From contig NW_004624805.1 of the NCBI RefSeq assembly GCF_000247695.1, positions 4,346,670-4,410,669 of the forward strand: a DNA stretch of 64,000 bases, read 5' to 3'. The stretch is from Heterocephalus glaber (lineage: Eukaryota; Chordata; Mammalia; Rodentia; Bathyergidae). Position 1 is the first letter of the stretch; every line of letters begins with the position of its first letter. A program made the position numbers and the translations under genes. Below, one piece after another: positions 34,940-45,558 of this stretch. Below the pieces are notes generated by a model. The model was not told the DNA's origin. It did not search any database and saw only the letters and a list, made by a program, of their open reading frames with translations.

Positions 34940-35750
34940 AGAAACTTCACATGGTGGTTCAGTATATTTCTAGGGCATAACAGCGGCTTGCAGTCTTGGC
35001 AGAATAGCATCCATCTGACCTGGAGCCCTGCTGGAAGTGCAGGTGATTTCCAAGCACCTTACAGTTTGAAAAGCCCTAAGTGGTCAACAGGATGAGGGCC
35101 TTACAGCCATCAGCATTTCGCAGTTCAGTTTAAACGTAAAGCAAGTCAAGTGTGAAAGGAAACGGCAGGATATTAAGTCAAGGAAAGTCACAGGAAAATG
35201 GCTGAATTACAGTGAAGCCAGCCACCACCGAGGTTCTGGCACAACCAACCATACCGATTAACGGAGGATTAACCAGGATGGTGGCCCAAGAGAGCTCAGG
35301 AGAAGGTAAACTCAAGGACAAGGGTGCTGCGGGGCAGCATGGCACCTTTTCACCTTTGATTTGTTCCATAAAATAGTGCACATTCACGTCATAACAAAAA
35401 CTGTTAAAACACTGTAAGTAAAGGTTTACTTTCCTTTTCTGTGCCACTATTTATTATACAATTGTAATGTTCATTTTCTCAGATAAGTATTAGTGCTATT
35501 TAATGACTTCACAGATCACCACTATTGTTTTATTTTAGTCTATCTTAAATTACCCTTATTATCATCAGTAATGTCACTTGCATAACTTAACGGACTTAAA
35601 TTTGTAAAGTTCTTGTTTCATTAGGGTATTTTTAAAAACACTGGGCAGATACTTTCTAATTAAAGAGGCACACGATTAACTACAAATAATATGCTGCTTT
35701 CAACATAGTGCTGCCTCACAACTAACGTAGTAAGTAAAACAAAGCCTAAA
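34940..35750. other. Unassigned intron 1 DNA
   Basis: No recognisable repeat or coding feature. About 0.3 kb further on the sequence rises in GC into the CpG island. Confidence 0.4.
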
Positions 35751-35828
35751 AGGGCCAGGGATTTGGCTCAGTGGTTCCGCCCCCTGCCTCGAAAGGACCC
35801 TGAGTTCGATCCCCGGTACCAAAAAAAG
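35750..35828 (+). mobile_element. ID SINE, short internal deletion
   Basis: ggccagggatttggctcagt ... tgagttcgatccccggtacc; bases after the anticodon-like region are missing. Confidence 0.9.
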
Positions 35829-36972
35829 ACACCTAAAAATCCATAAAGTACTAATGATTACATAAGCACAACTCAGGTGGCACTATATTAAGAATCAATA
35901 CGCAGTCTTCACCGCACCTTCGGTGCTTGGTAGAGTAAAAAGCAGACGTCTATCAATAAATATCGGGGCAAAGACACACGTACGTACACAGGGGGACACG
36001 GATCACACCACACTTCGCTCTTCCCCAGCAGGCGCCCTGGAACACGCGCGCCCAGCGTGCCCAGCTCCCGAGGGCCCGGCTCACGGTCACACTGCGTGCT
36101 CGTGGGCGCTACTCTGGGATCCCAAAGTCTTGCTCTGCCTCTCTAGAGCCCAAAGCAACGTTAAAACAAAGAGAAAAATACTGCACGAGGATCCAGACTG
36201 TATTCAGAGCAGATGAGGCTCAGAGAGGCAGCCCGTTCCGAGATCCACTTCCTACACACCAGGTAAGAAAACCCGGGTATGGGCAAATAAACCCATCTCT
36301 GGGCCACCATTTACCGGCCTTCAAGTGGGAAAGACGCACTGTCAAGGCCGCGCAGTTTTCCGCGATTTCTGAACGTAGCCCTCGAAATCTTCCCAGGTCT
36401 CACCGCCGAAGCAGGATAGCAAAAGCCGAGCCAGACCCCAAGTGAGCCCCCGCGCAGCGCCCCCGGTGCGGTCCACATTCCTTGCCGCCGAGGAGCGAGA
36501 GCCCGGGCACTCAATAAACCTGAGCCCCGCGTCCCAACCCAGCCGGTCGCGGGCGACCGAGCCCCGGCGCCGGCGGCCTTTACCCGACGCCGCCGCGGTC
36601 GGAGACGCCGGACGCCCCACGGAGGGCGCTGCGGGCCCCGCTCCTCGCACGCCCCGAGAGACCGGGCTGCCCGAGCGTGTGCAGCCCCGAGGACCCCGCT
36701 CCGGGGCTCAGCGGGAGGCGGCCGGCGCCTGGGGCGGGGCGCGCGGAGGGGCGGGCGGGCGGTCGGGAGCAGGGCGGGCGGCCTCGCAATCGCACTCTCT
36801 CACACTCAGTCACACTCACACTCTCACACGCGCCGGGGGTGGGGCGCGGGCACCGCGGGCGCGGAGGTCGGGAGCCGGCGCGGAGCGCGACCCCGGCCTT
36901 TTAAACCGACCCCGCGCCTTCGCGCCGCGCCCCGCAGCCCGCGCCCCACCGCGGACCCGCGCGGCGCCTTAC

Positions 36973-37040
36973 CGAGGCCTGGCGGACCGGCGGAGCGCTC
37001 CGGGCAGCCGGCTCCGCGTGCCCGCAGGCGGTCTCTGAGG
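36973..37040 (-). other. ARHGAP12: Probable ARHGAP12 non-coding exon 1
   Basis: On the minus strand, cctcg|gtaagg (GT at 36972-36971) is a near-perfect donor inside the CpG island, facing the coding exon 16 kb away. GC boxes and E-boxes lie just upstream (37060-37130), and an initiator-like ctcagag occurs near 37035. This suggests a short GC-rich 5' UTR exon. The transcription start is a guess; other starts inside the island are possible. Confidence 0.5.
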
Positions 37041-37090
37041 GAGCCAGGCGGGCGGGCGGGCAGAGCGCGCCGGCGCGGGGCGGGGCAGCC

Positions 37091-37130
37091 GGTCACGTGG
37101 CGGGCGGGGCGGTCACGTGGGGGGCGGGGC
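37091..37130. promoter_or_regulatory. Tandem 20-bp unit, each with a CACGTG E-box and a GC box
   Basis: Two adjacent 20-bp copies (37091-37110 and 37111-37130) differ at one base. Each has GGTCACGTGG (CACGTG at 37094-37099 and 37114-37119) followed by GGGCGGGGC. CACGTG is the core bound by USF/MITF/TFE/MYC-MAX bHLH factors and the GC box by SP/KLF factors. The pair lies just upstream of the inferred exon 1. Confidence 0.75.
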
Positions 37131-37754
37131 CGGGAGAGCGGGCCGCGCCGGGTAAACACCGGGTGGGAGGTGCGGGCGGGGACCGTGAGCCCTTTACCGG
37201 GCGGTGCGGCCTGGCCCGGCCTGAGCGGCCTTCCGCCGCCTGCAGACCCGGAGGGGCCGCAGTGCCCGGCCCTGCGATCCCGGTGTGGCCGCGCGGAGCC
37301 CAAAGCCACGCGGGCCCGAGGCGAGGAGACCTCTGCTGGCCCGGGGACCCGCAAAGACACCCCGCTCTGCCCCAGCCACCCAGTGACGGTGTCCACTTGA
37401 AGCTTCCTTCTACCTCCAAAGTCCAGTGCCTAAGGAAAGTAACTGAGAAGGTCTGCAATTCAGAAAGCACTCATTCGTTAACCACTTGTCGATTCTCCTG
37501 CGATGGTGCCGGGATGAGATTTGAGTAATACAGACCAGAAAGAATAATAAAGGCCAGCACGTCATTCAAGAAGCACTCTGGGTTTCGCTGTTCATACCTG
37601 AAGATGCAGCAGTGTCAGCTGAACTCCCAGTTGTTCTTTAAAGAGTGCAAAAAGTGCACCGGGATCTTGGCGAGACTTTAATAACAACCGTAATTTACCA
37701 TCTTCTTAAATGTAATGAGGGTAACATTTTAAGATCTTCTCTTAGAAAAGTGCT

Positions 37755-37935
37755 TAAGTGCTGGGTATGGTGGTAGACTCCTATAATCTCGGCCAACCCG
37801 GAGGTTTATGCAGGAGGATCATAAATTTTAGGCCACCCTGGGCAATTTAGAGACGCTCTGTCTCAAAGCCTGTAACCCCAGCATCGAGGTAGAGGCCAGC
37901 CTGAACTACATAGGCCACCAAAAACAAAAAAAGAA
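37755..37935 (+). mobile_element. B1 SINE, rearranged
   Basis: gctgggtatggtggtagact ... ctctgtctcaaagcctgtaa, followed by a second partial B1. Confidence 0.7.
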
Positions 37936-37939
37936 GTCA

Positions 37940-38880
37940 TCAAAATAATCCGTAGGTTGGATTGGATGCCTGGTATAGCAACGGTTGGGGTGTCCCCTTA
38001 AAGAAGAATTTTAAACAACCGTGAAACTATCTTCACCCTTGCGGCTCCCTTCCCTTGTCGTTCACCGTCTTTTCTGTGTCTTTTCTGTCTCGCTCAGCTT
38101 CTAACTCGCTCCCTTTTCCAGGCCCTCGTCCTCCACGTACAGAGTGTGCCTTTGTTCAGTCTACAGTGTTGCTGCTGCGTGTCTCTGAAACTATTTTCCA
38201 TAGATTCGCCTTGTAATCTTTCTAAAACCAAAACAAGGACAGACTGCAGAAAGGAAACCATGCCCTGATGTGCCTATGAGCTTATCTTCCGTAAGTTTCA
38301 TCAAGAGACAGAAGGAAACAGTTCACATACGCTTGCAAATCTGCTCGCAGCTCCACTTCCTATTTCACAACCTAATCTCAGAATACCACAGGGCCCACGG
38401 TATGCTGATCACCACCAACAGCAGATGGAGTCAGATAAAAAGAGCTCGCTCGCTTGTGTGTGTTTTAAAAGGACCTGACGGAGAAGAGGCAACATTGCCT
38501 CCAGTTGGTTTTTAAAGAACACGGGTAGCATGTGTCTGGAGCCTGCTCGGAGCTCAGTAGATCCTTTTCGGAATTTTGACACTTAGCTGGCTTCTCCTAA
38601 AGTAGCAGAGCGTTCCAAAAAGTAGCACTCAAATGTAAACTTGACACACATGCGGAGTTGAGTCTGATTTGTTTGCGCATATATCCCGAGTTCCTGAAAG
38701 CTCTTGGCATAGATTAGATGTGGAAGAAATTTCTGTTGAATGTATTTTTGAGTGAAAATGAACCTTGTAAGTTGCTGAATGAAATTGTCCTACTTTCCTC
38801 CCAATTCTCATAGGTAACCTACTTTGCATTGTATAGTTCTAAATGAAAGCGCATTAATTTCTCTCTGGCATCTCTGCTTT
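37940..38880. other. Unassigned DNA upstream of the CpG island
   Basis: 38040-38180 is T/C-rich. No gene or repeat recognised. Confidence 0.4.
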
Positions 38881-39029
38881 GACTAGGGTTGAGGAAACAG
38901 GAATTTGGCAGCATCTGTAAAAATTACAAATGGATGCATACTCCCAAGCTCCAATTTCACTTCTAGGGATTTATCCCAGAGATGTATTTCCACTTATGAG
39001 AAATGATAAGGTGTTTTGTTTGTGTTCTT

Positions 39030-39100
39030 GTTTTTTCTGAGATAAGATCTCACTATGTAGGTCAGGCTAGCCTTCAACTAATCATGGTCTAGAACCCCCC
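39030..39100 (-). mobile_element. B1 SINE fragment
   Basis: tctgagataagatctcacta ... caggctagccttcaac. Confidence 0.6.
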
Positions 39101-39179
39101 AAACTGTGAGTCACAGTAAACTTTTTATATGTTAATTATCTCAGGCATTTTGTTACATACAAGATTGTCAAGAATAACC

Positions 39180-39365
39180 AGTTTTGGTGACACAGGCCTG
39201 TGATCCCAGCACTCCAGGAAGCTGAGGCAGGATGACTGCAAATTGGATCTTGGGCGACTTATTAAATTAGTGAGACCCTGTCTCAAAATAAAAAATAAAA
39301 AGGGTCACAGATGTAGCTCAGTTGGAAGGGCCTGGGTTCAATCCCCACTATGGAAAAAAAAATTG
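39180..39365 (+). mobile_element. B1-dID SINE
   Basis: agttttggtgacacaggcct ... gtcacagatgtagctcagtt ... gttcaatccccac. Confidence 0.8.
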
Positions 39366-39477
39366 CAAAGATTGAAACAACCTAAATACTCATCAACAGG
39401 AACCTGATTATGATGCAGCTGTACATTTGAACACTATACAGCTGCTAATCAGAGAGAGAGAGTTTTGTTTGTTTGTT

Positions 39478-39555
39478 TTGTCCCGGGGATCAAACTCCTG
39501 ACCTTGCGGCTTGAAAGGCAGGCACTGAAACCACTGAGCTAAATCCCCAGCCCTA
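39478..39555 (-). mobile_element. ID SINE
   Basis: tcccggggatcaaactcctg ... gagctaaatccccagccc. Confidence 0.85.
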
Positions 39556-39594
39556 GAGAGAGTTTTTTATATGCTTTAATATTAAGATTTCCCT

Positions 39595-39795
39595 AAACTG
39601 GGCATCTGGTACACGCCTATAATCCTAGCACTCTGGAAGGCTGAGGCAAGAGTCTCGAAAATTCAAGACCAGCTAGGGCAATTTATCAACTTAGTGAAAC
39701 CCTGTTGCAAAATAAAAATGAAAGAAGACTGGGACTGTAGCTCAGCGGGAAGGCCCTGGGTTCAATTCCCAGTTCTGCCAAAAGAAAAAAAGAAT
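39595..39795 (+). mobile_element. B1-dID SINE
   Basis: ctgggcatctggtacacgcc ... actgggactgtagctcagcg ... gttcaattcccag. Confidence 0.8.
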
Positions 39796-39974
39796 GATTT
39801 CCCAGATACAAGATGGTGCTGAATAATACATTAGTTTATGTTTGTGTTACAAGAGGACAAATTAACTGTTAGAGAAATTCAGTGGATGAAGACAAAGGAG
39901 ATGGGTTTTTCACTGTTCATACTTGAACTTTTGGATATTTGAACCATGAGAATAACTTATTCAAAAAGCATGTT

Positions 39975-40110
39975 TGCTAGGCATGGTGGTGCACACCTGT
40001 CATCTCAGCACGGGGGAGGCTGAGGCAGGAGGCTCAAGGAGGCTTGAGTTCAAGGCCAGCCTGACCTACACAGCAAGATCATGTATCAAAACACCAAAAC
40101 AAAATTTAAA
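39975..40110 (+). mobile_element. B1 SINE
   Basis: gctaggcatggtggtgcaca ... aagatcatgtatcaaaacac. Confidence 0.85.
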
Positions 40111-40146
40111 ATGTTTAATTTGAAACTTTTTCTGCTATCACTATTT

Positions 40147-40197
40147 AGTTATTAAAACATTTTTTTTTTTTTTTTTTTTTTTTAGTTATTAAAACAT
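40147..40197 (-). mobile_element. Poly(T) tract bracketed by a direct repeat (tail-only insertion?)
   Basis: agttattaaaacat occurs at 40147-40160 and 40184-40197 with only T (about 23) between. This is the footprint of a retroposition that inserted nothing but poly(A) on the minus strand; a simple duplication is the alternative. Confidence 0.6.
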
Positions 40198-40206
40198 TTA
40201 AACTTT

Positions 40207-40292
40207 GGGTCGGGGATTTAGCTCAGTGGTTCTACCACCTGCCTGGAAAGCGCAAGGCCCCGAGTTTGATCCCCGGTACCAAAATAAAAAAA
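40207..40292 (+). mobile_element. ID SINE
   Basis: gggtcggggatttagctcag ... gagtttgatccccggtacc. Confidence 0.9.
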
Positions 40293-40394
40293 ATTTAAGC
40301 TTCATCTGTTTTATAAAAGTTGACCTGATTAGAAGAAGGATCAAACTAGTTCACATATCAGGCAAACTTTTTAAAAATTTGGAATTTTTTGTTT

Positions 40395-40530
40395 TTGTTT
40401 TTGTTTTTTGAGACAGGGTCTCTTTATGTAGTGTAGGCTTGTCTCGAACACACTATGTAGCCCGGGCTGGCCTCAAAATCAGAGTGATCCCTCCTGCCTC
40501 AGCCTCCTTAGGCACACAATGCACACATCC
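40395..40530 (-). mobile_element. B1 SINE, 5' part lost
   Basis: ttttgagacagggtctcttt ... cctgcctcagcctccttagg. Confidence 0.8.
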
Positions 40531-41120
40531 TGATCCTCTGTTTTAAAAAATAAAATTAGAATTCTGTGGACCGTTTGTCTGCTAATTAAGGTCAAGCAAA
40601 ATATATTTTGGGAAAACACTAAAGGCATGTTTCTGTGTGAGTCTTCACGCCCCCACTTTGTAATGCCAACTGCTTCCTGTTTCCATGGGCCACACAGAGG
40701 CAGTGTGAATCATTTTGCCTAACACACTTCAGGATTTGATCATACTGATTTGTGTACTTGATTTCCAGAAAACTCAAAGGAAATTATGACTACAATAGTA
40801 ACCAAATGTACAGAACTCCATCTCTTTCAGGATTACTCATATTTTCTTGTGAAACTTCACCATTTTTACAATATAACTTTGGGTGATCAGCTTTATAAAT
40901 TGGCAACTAGAGTTTTTTATCCAAAATTATATACCCTGAGATGCCTAATAAAAGAAAATTAGTTATTGCCCTTCAAATTTTAACTATGAAATTAGAAAAT
41001 TAATAATTCATATATATTTTAATTGATAATTTGTTCTACTTATATCCTTTAAATTAAAAATGTGCTTCCTTTACTTTTTTGTTTAGCTCAGATATAGGCA
41101 TTAAGCAGTAATGATAATTC
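40530..41120. other. Unassigned intergenic DNA
   Basis: AT-rich; nothing recognised apart from flanking SINEs. Confidence 0.4.
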
Positions 41121-41124
41121 ATTG

Positions 41125-41206
41125 TTTGTTTTTTGTTCCAGGGATCGAACTCAGACCTTGCCCTTGTGAGACAGGTGCGGTGCCACTGAGCTAAATCACC
41201 TGCAGT
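41125..41206 (-). mobile_element. ID SINE
   Basis: ttccagggatcgaactcaga ... cactgagctaaatcacctg. Confidence 0.8.
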
Positions 41207-41224
41207 ATTTCATTGTTTAAATCT

Positions 41225-41395
41225 ATTAGCCCTGTGTGGTGGTGCACACCTGTAACCCCAGAACTCGAGAGGCTGAGGCAGGAGGGTCACCTCCAGTTTG
41301 AGGCCAGCCTGGGCTACATAATGAGTTCAAGGACAGCCGAGACAACATACCAAGACCCTATCCCAATAGTAAATAAATAATAAATAAGTAAAATC
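41225..41395 (+). mobile_element. B1 SINE
   Basis: gccctgtgtggtggtgcaca ... agaccctatcccaatagtaa. Confidence 0.9.
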
Positions 41396-41399
41396 CATG

Positions 41400-42175
41400 A
41401 TTGCTGCTGTCAGGATGGATGAAAGTTTAAATGAAATGATGTATCTTAGCACGCTCTCCTCGGGGCATAGCCTCCTCTTTGTAGTGTGTCCTTGATTTGG
41501 CTTCAGGAAAAGATCACAAGGGGAATGGATGGGAAATATCTGAGAAGCAGCAGCTAAGATAGCGCCAGGAGCAAACCTGGCAACTGGTACAGCAGGTGGT
41601 CAGTAAATGATAGAGTTGAAATTCTATGGAGATTTTTCAACTTTTAGTAAAAGGATAGTTTGGTAGAAAGTAGAGGAAGGTGGGCCTTTACAGATTTGTG
41701 CAGGTAGGAGAGTAAAATATGCTGCTTTCTTGAGTTCCTCCAGACACCAACCTCGAAGCCAGGATTGGAATGCAAGACATGTACCTGGCGGTGAAGAAAG
41801 AAAGCAGCCACGGGGGTGTGAGATGACACAGGGAGGTAGTGTCCCGTGTCCAGGAGGTGTGTGATCTACCCACGGCATCTGGAGCTTCAGCCCCCTAGGA
41901 AAATTGTGGGCACAGGGAGGCAGTAACCTCTCTTCTACTTTCAAATAAAACTTAGTAGCACAAAGCTGAAATACACATTGACTTTGTGGGATTTTAACAC
42001 ATGTGCAGGATGGACCCAGCATCCCAATTGTATTTTTCTAGAACTGCTGAATGATTCCTCTGGCTCCACAGTAGCAGGGGGGCTTTTGCCACTTTTAATG
42101 TCAGCTTGTGAGCTTTATGTTGCACACAGTGTTTACACTGCCAGCTCACCCTATAATTCAGTAAAATGGGCTTGA
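41400..42175. other. Unassigned intergenic DNA
   Basis: Contains minus-strand open frames up to 132 codons (42022-41624) without a recognisable domain or promoter. Confidence 0.35.
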
Positions 42176-42455
42176 GGAGCTGGAGGTGGTGGTGCCCACC
42201 TGCAATCCCAGCACTCTGGAGGCTGAGACCAGCCTGGGCTACATAGTGAGGCCTTGTCGCAAAACAAAACAACAACAACACAATGTCAGAATTTGTAAAT
42301 GCAGTCTTTTTTTTGTTTTTGAGCAGGATCTCGATGTGTAGCTCAGGCTGACCTTGAACTCACTTTGTATCCCAGGCTGGCCTCAAACTCATGGCAGTCC
42401 TCCTGCAGCCTTCCAAGTGCTGGAATTACAGGCATGTGCTACCAGGCCTGGCTAT
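42175..42455. mobile_element. B1 (+) and B1 (-)
   Basis: 42178-42275 (gctggaggtggtggtgccca) and antisense 42305-42455 (tttgagcaggatctcgatgt). Confidence 0.85.
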
Positions 42456-42459
42456 GCTG

Positions 42460-43120
42460 TCATCTTCATGAGTATATAAAGCATAACCTGTCATTTCCCA
42501 GTATCAGTCCAAATGACTCCTAAACTGTGAGAGCAGCTCCAAGTCAGACAGATACATGGTAATTTATAGACTGTCCAAATCGCTGAGAATCTAAATAAAT
42601 ATTTAAAAGGGAAAACCTGTTGGCATTCAGCTGTAATGTAGCTCATGCACAAAACTTTCACTTCGTCTGGAACGCTGATGGGCTCAGGAGGCTGGTGATT
42701 CTCCCCCGAGGGCTGCCCTACAGCCTTTCCCTTCCCATCCTTCCTTAGGCCAGGGCCCAGGCTGTTTCCTGGTGCTCGAACCAGGTAGGCCCCCTTGCTC
42801 TGTGGCTTCTGACTGGAGGCACAGAAAAGAGCTACAGGGGCCGGGAGGGTGGGAGCATTGTTTACCCCACTCCTATCCTCCTGGTTCCGGAAGTGCTCTT
42901 TACCTCCACAGTCGCAGTTCCTGCTGCTGCCTACTCCCAGGGGCCTGTAGCTTTGATCCTCTTCTGCCTGCAGCCTTGGGGTGCACAGGGCTCCCGACTC
43001 CACCTGTGCCTGCGCCTCTGAGAACACTCTCACTCTTACTTCTGCTTCTGTTCGCATAAGCTGGGTGGACTGCACCTAAGTGATACACTTAGTTAAGGAT
43101 TTTTGTTTATTTTATTTTTT
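42460..43120. other. Unassigned GC-richer stretch with long minus-strand frame
   Basis: A 194-codon minus-strand frame (43075-42491) is the longest outside the CpG island and ARHGAP12. No domain is seen and the composition looks non-coding (Ser/Pro/Gly-rich first half, hydrophobic Cys-rich end). Confidence 0.35.
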
Positions 43121-43164
43121 GCTGCAGTGGGGATTCAAACCAAGGCCTTCACACTGGGGCCTTG

Positions 43165-43375
43165 GTTTTTTTGGTACTGGAGGTGGAACTCAGGACCTTG
43201 CACTTGCCAGGCAGGAGCGGTGCTGCTGACCTATATCCCCGGCCCCTCCCAACTCTTTTTTTTATTTTGAGACAGGGTCTTGCTCACCTGCCCAGGCTGG
43301 GCTCAGATTCGAATTCCACCTGCCTTAGCCTCCCATAACGCCAGGACCACTGGCAGGCACCGCCACACCCAGTTT
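43165..43375 (-). mobile_element. ID and B1, antisense
   Basis: ID 43168-43245 (ggtactggaggtggaactca ... atatccccggcccc), B1 43255-43375. Confidence 0.8.
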
Positions 43376-43517
43376 AATTGTTTTCTTGACAAGGAACATT
43401 CAGAAGCAGGACAGGTCTTTGATAAATGTTTATACAACCAAAATGAGAAGGATTCCAAGGGTTACTTTAGCAAAGAAGCGATAGCCAATGTCAGCAAAAA
43501 TTCACTAGGAGGAAAAA

Positions 43518-43760
43518 AAAGAGCTAGGCATGGTAGTGCACGTCTGAAATCTGAGCACTCGGGAGGCTGAGGCAGGAGGATCACCAAGAGTTCCAGAGCA
43601 GCTTGAACTACATAGCAAGATCCTGTCTCCAAAAAAAGGTGGAGGTGGGGGGATATATTTGAAAAAAAGGAAGGGCTGGGCATGGTGGCCCACACCCATA
43701 ACCCCAGTTACCTGGGAGCCTGCAGCAGGAAGATCTCAAGTTTGAAGAGGAGGAGGAAGA
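43518..43760 (+). mobile_element. Two B1 SINEs
   Basis: 43520-43640 (agctaggcatggtagtgcac) and partial 43673-43760 (ggctgggcatggtggcccac). Confidence 0.8.
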
Positions 43761-44301
43761 CTGTTTGGAGCAAGGCTTACCTGCAGGACTCCCTGTCCGG
43801 GCTCCCACTCTGGTCCACCGATGCAAAGGAAGAGGAGAAGCACTCAGTTTTGATTGATTTGGGGTCAGGTTTGGGGTGGCAGAACCAGCCTTTCTGGAGC
43901 AGTGTATTTTGGCAACTAAAACAGAAAGAGGCTGAGCCAGGGGCGCAACATTGGGTTTGTGGTTCTCCCCAGAACAGGGGATATGTGCAACCCCACAACT
44001 AACCACTGGCTCGCAGGCTTCACTCAGAATCCAGGCCCTGTTAGCCACTTGAGACCCTTCTTGGGGACTCAGCATTTCTTCAAGCCGGCAGACAGCAGGC
44101 GACCCTCGAAGGCAGGCATGCCCGCCACGGTGTGGGGCAGCTGACGTCCTGCAGTCAGGCCCTCGTGCACCTGAGGTGTAATGAGGGCACCCACATACCT
44201 GGGAGAGCTGAACCCAAGCCTCTGGTGAGTTCAGTTGGTTCCAGTTTCTGACTCAGGTGAGCACCTCTTCTGAGGTGTTCATGGGGTTCCGGTGGGGTCT
44301 C

Positions 44302-44589
44302 TCACTCAAAGGGGCTGGGATGGTCCTGAGGAGAAGCCAAACACTCCGGACACAGGACGAGGGGGATCATTTGAAACTTCAGGCAGAACACAGCACACAG
44401 CAGGAAACTAATGCCAAGGGCAGCCAGCTGCAAGTAGCTGAGAATTGAGAGCTTAACCTGCTGAGAGTATCTCTGTGGGGACTTAGCCAACCTTAAGATT
44501 CTGGGTGTTTCCAACTCAGCTTGGATCAAAGCAGTACTTATCCAAGTACAACATGAAGTGTGTGTGACGGTACGGATGCCCCACTGCAC
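44302..44589 (-). pseudogene. ERV envelope transmembrane-like remnant
   Basis: A 95-codon open segment has SCCTWIS near its start, as in the Cys-Cys region of gammaretroviral TM, then about 30 residues later a hydrophobic run (LQLAALGISFLLCAVFCL) that would be the membrane anchor. This is the last coding-like piece of the provirus. Confidence 0.6.
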
Positions 44590-44787
44590 AGGAAGTGGAC
44601 CCTAATGCAGTGCAGCTAGCCAGGCCCACAGCTGAGGGAGTCCAGACCCATCTCGGGCTCCAGTGGCCAGAGAGTAGAACAAACTAGTCTATTAACAGTG
44701 CAGGAAAGGTTTCTGATCATGCACTCACTCCAGGCTATGCCAGTTCCCATGAGGATACCAACATTTTTCCAAATCTAGCCCATCCTG

Positions 44788-44920
44788 AACCAGGCCTGGT
44801 GGCCCATGCCTGTAAACTCAGCACTCGGGAGGCTGAGGCAGGAGGATCACCCCAAGTTCAAGGCCAACCTGAACTGCAGAGCAAGACCTCGGTCTCAACA
44901 AAACAAAAGAACACCAAATT
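44788..44920 (+). mobile_element. B1 SINE in the provirus
   Basis: accaggcctggtggcccatg ... agacctcggtctcaacaaaa. Confidence 0.9.
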
Positions 44921-44988
44921 TAGCCCTTGGACCAGAACTGACCCCTCTGGCTAAGTCACACCCTTGGAGATGTATGTGGCTATCATTC

Positions 44989-45219
44989 TCAGAACCCGAG
45001 GGATTGTCCTGAGGGCAATAATTTATAATGGAATAGGCCCTGCTTCGACAAAGATGAGGATTGTAAGGTGGTGTCCACTGGAGTCATTAACTGGAGAAGG
45101 ACAGGGGGTCGTCGAGCACCCCAGTGGGCACAGTCTTCCCATTTTCCAGGAGTCAGGCAGTCACAGCAGCCCTCTGCCCTCATAGTAGCCACAAAGACCC
45201 AACCAGGAGGCACCTGCAA
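44989..45219 (-). pseudogene. ERV envelope surface-like remnant
   Basis: A 76-codon open segment with PPGWVFV and several cysteines (GCCDCLTPGKWEDCAHWG) resembles the C-terminal part of a gammaretroviral Env surface subunit. It lies between integrase and the transmembrane-like piece; no cleavage site is recognisable. Confidence 0.55.
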
Positions 45220-45387
45220 GGGTTACACACATTCTGGAAGTTTAGGGCCTCACTTTGGGGTAGAAGTTTGGTGAGACTGTAAAACCAAAGAATGGTATTA
45301 GGATAGCAAGAAGAGTGGGGTAAAATTACTCTGACAGGTGAAGTTAAAGGAATACCAGAGATGAAGAGTAAAAGAACCTCACCAAGA

Positions 45388-45470
45388 GAGTCAGGGTTTT
45401 AGCTCAGCGACACCACACCTGCTTTGCAAGGCCAACGTCCTGAGTTCGATCCCTGGTACTGAAAAGAAGA
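45388..45470 (+). mobile_element. ID SINE in the provirus
   Basis: tcagggttttagctcagcga ... gagttcgatccctggtact. Confidence 0.8.
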
Positions 45471-45522
45471 AAAAGAGCCTCACCAAATTGTACCCACAGG
45501 GGTTGGGTATAGTGGGTCTTTC

Positions 45523-45558
45523 CTACACTTGATCTTAGCCAAAAGGCCAAGAAATGAT
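45523..45558 (-). pseudogene. RNU2 (pseudogene): U2 snRNA 5'-fragment retropseudogene (36 nt)
   Basis: The minus strand reads atcatttcttggccttttgg then ctaagatcaagtgtag, i.e. U2 snRNA nucleotides 1-36 with three transitions (positions 4, 5 and 10; two are CpG decay). A perfect 16-bp direct repeat, atagtgggtctttcct, flanks it at 45509-45524 and 45557-45572, overlapping the ends by 2 bp. No poly(A) is present. It sits inside the decayed provirus. Confidence 0.9.

Larger units (their letters stand above)
36030..37360 (-). promoter_or_regulatory. ARHGAP12: CpG island promoter, most likely of ARHGAP12
   Basis: This is the only long CpG-dense, GC-rich block in an otherwise AT-rich, CpG-poor window; the densest part is about 36430-37300. 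It holds many GC boxes (gggcgggg type) on both strands, for example 36733-36775 and 37100-37130, and no TATA box that I can see, as expected for a housekeeping promoter. The long apparent reading frames on both strands here result from stop-codon scarcity in GC-rich DNA. Orientation is assigned from the splice donor at 36972 and the position of the ARHGAP12 coding exon. GC boxes on the plus side near 36740-36780 would also allow divergent transcription. Confidence 0.8.
38880..39960 (+). mobile_element. Ancient LINE-1 3' fragment, split by SINEs
   Basis: Text such as cacttctagggatttatccc (38959), aaacaacctaaatactcatc (39375) and the later ggagatgggtttttcactgt region matches old L1M-type 3' ends. 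Confidence 0.55.

Noticed and set aside
36342..37528. Many long overlapping frames on both strands (up to 198 codons)
   Set aside because: They lie in the CpG island, where stop codons are rare. Pro/Arg/Ala/Gly-rich products on several frames at once are typical artefacts.
41624..42022. 132-codon minus-strand frame
   Set aside because: No domain, no conserved motif, no promoter or poly(A) context; a chance frame is likelier.
43608..44075. 155-codon minus-strand frame next to the provirus
   Set aside because: Its C-terminal part reads through B1 sequence and the rest has no retroviral motif; could be LTR but not supported.
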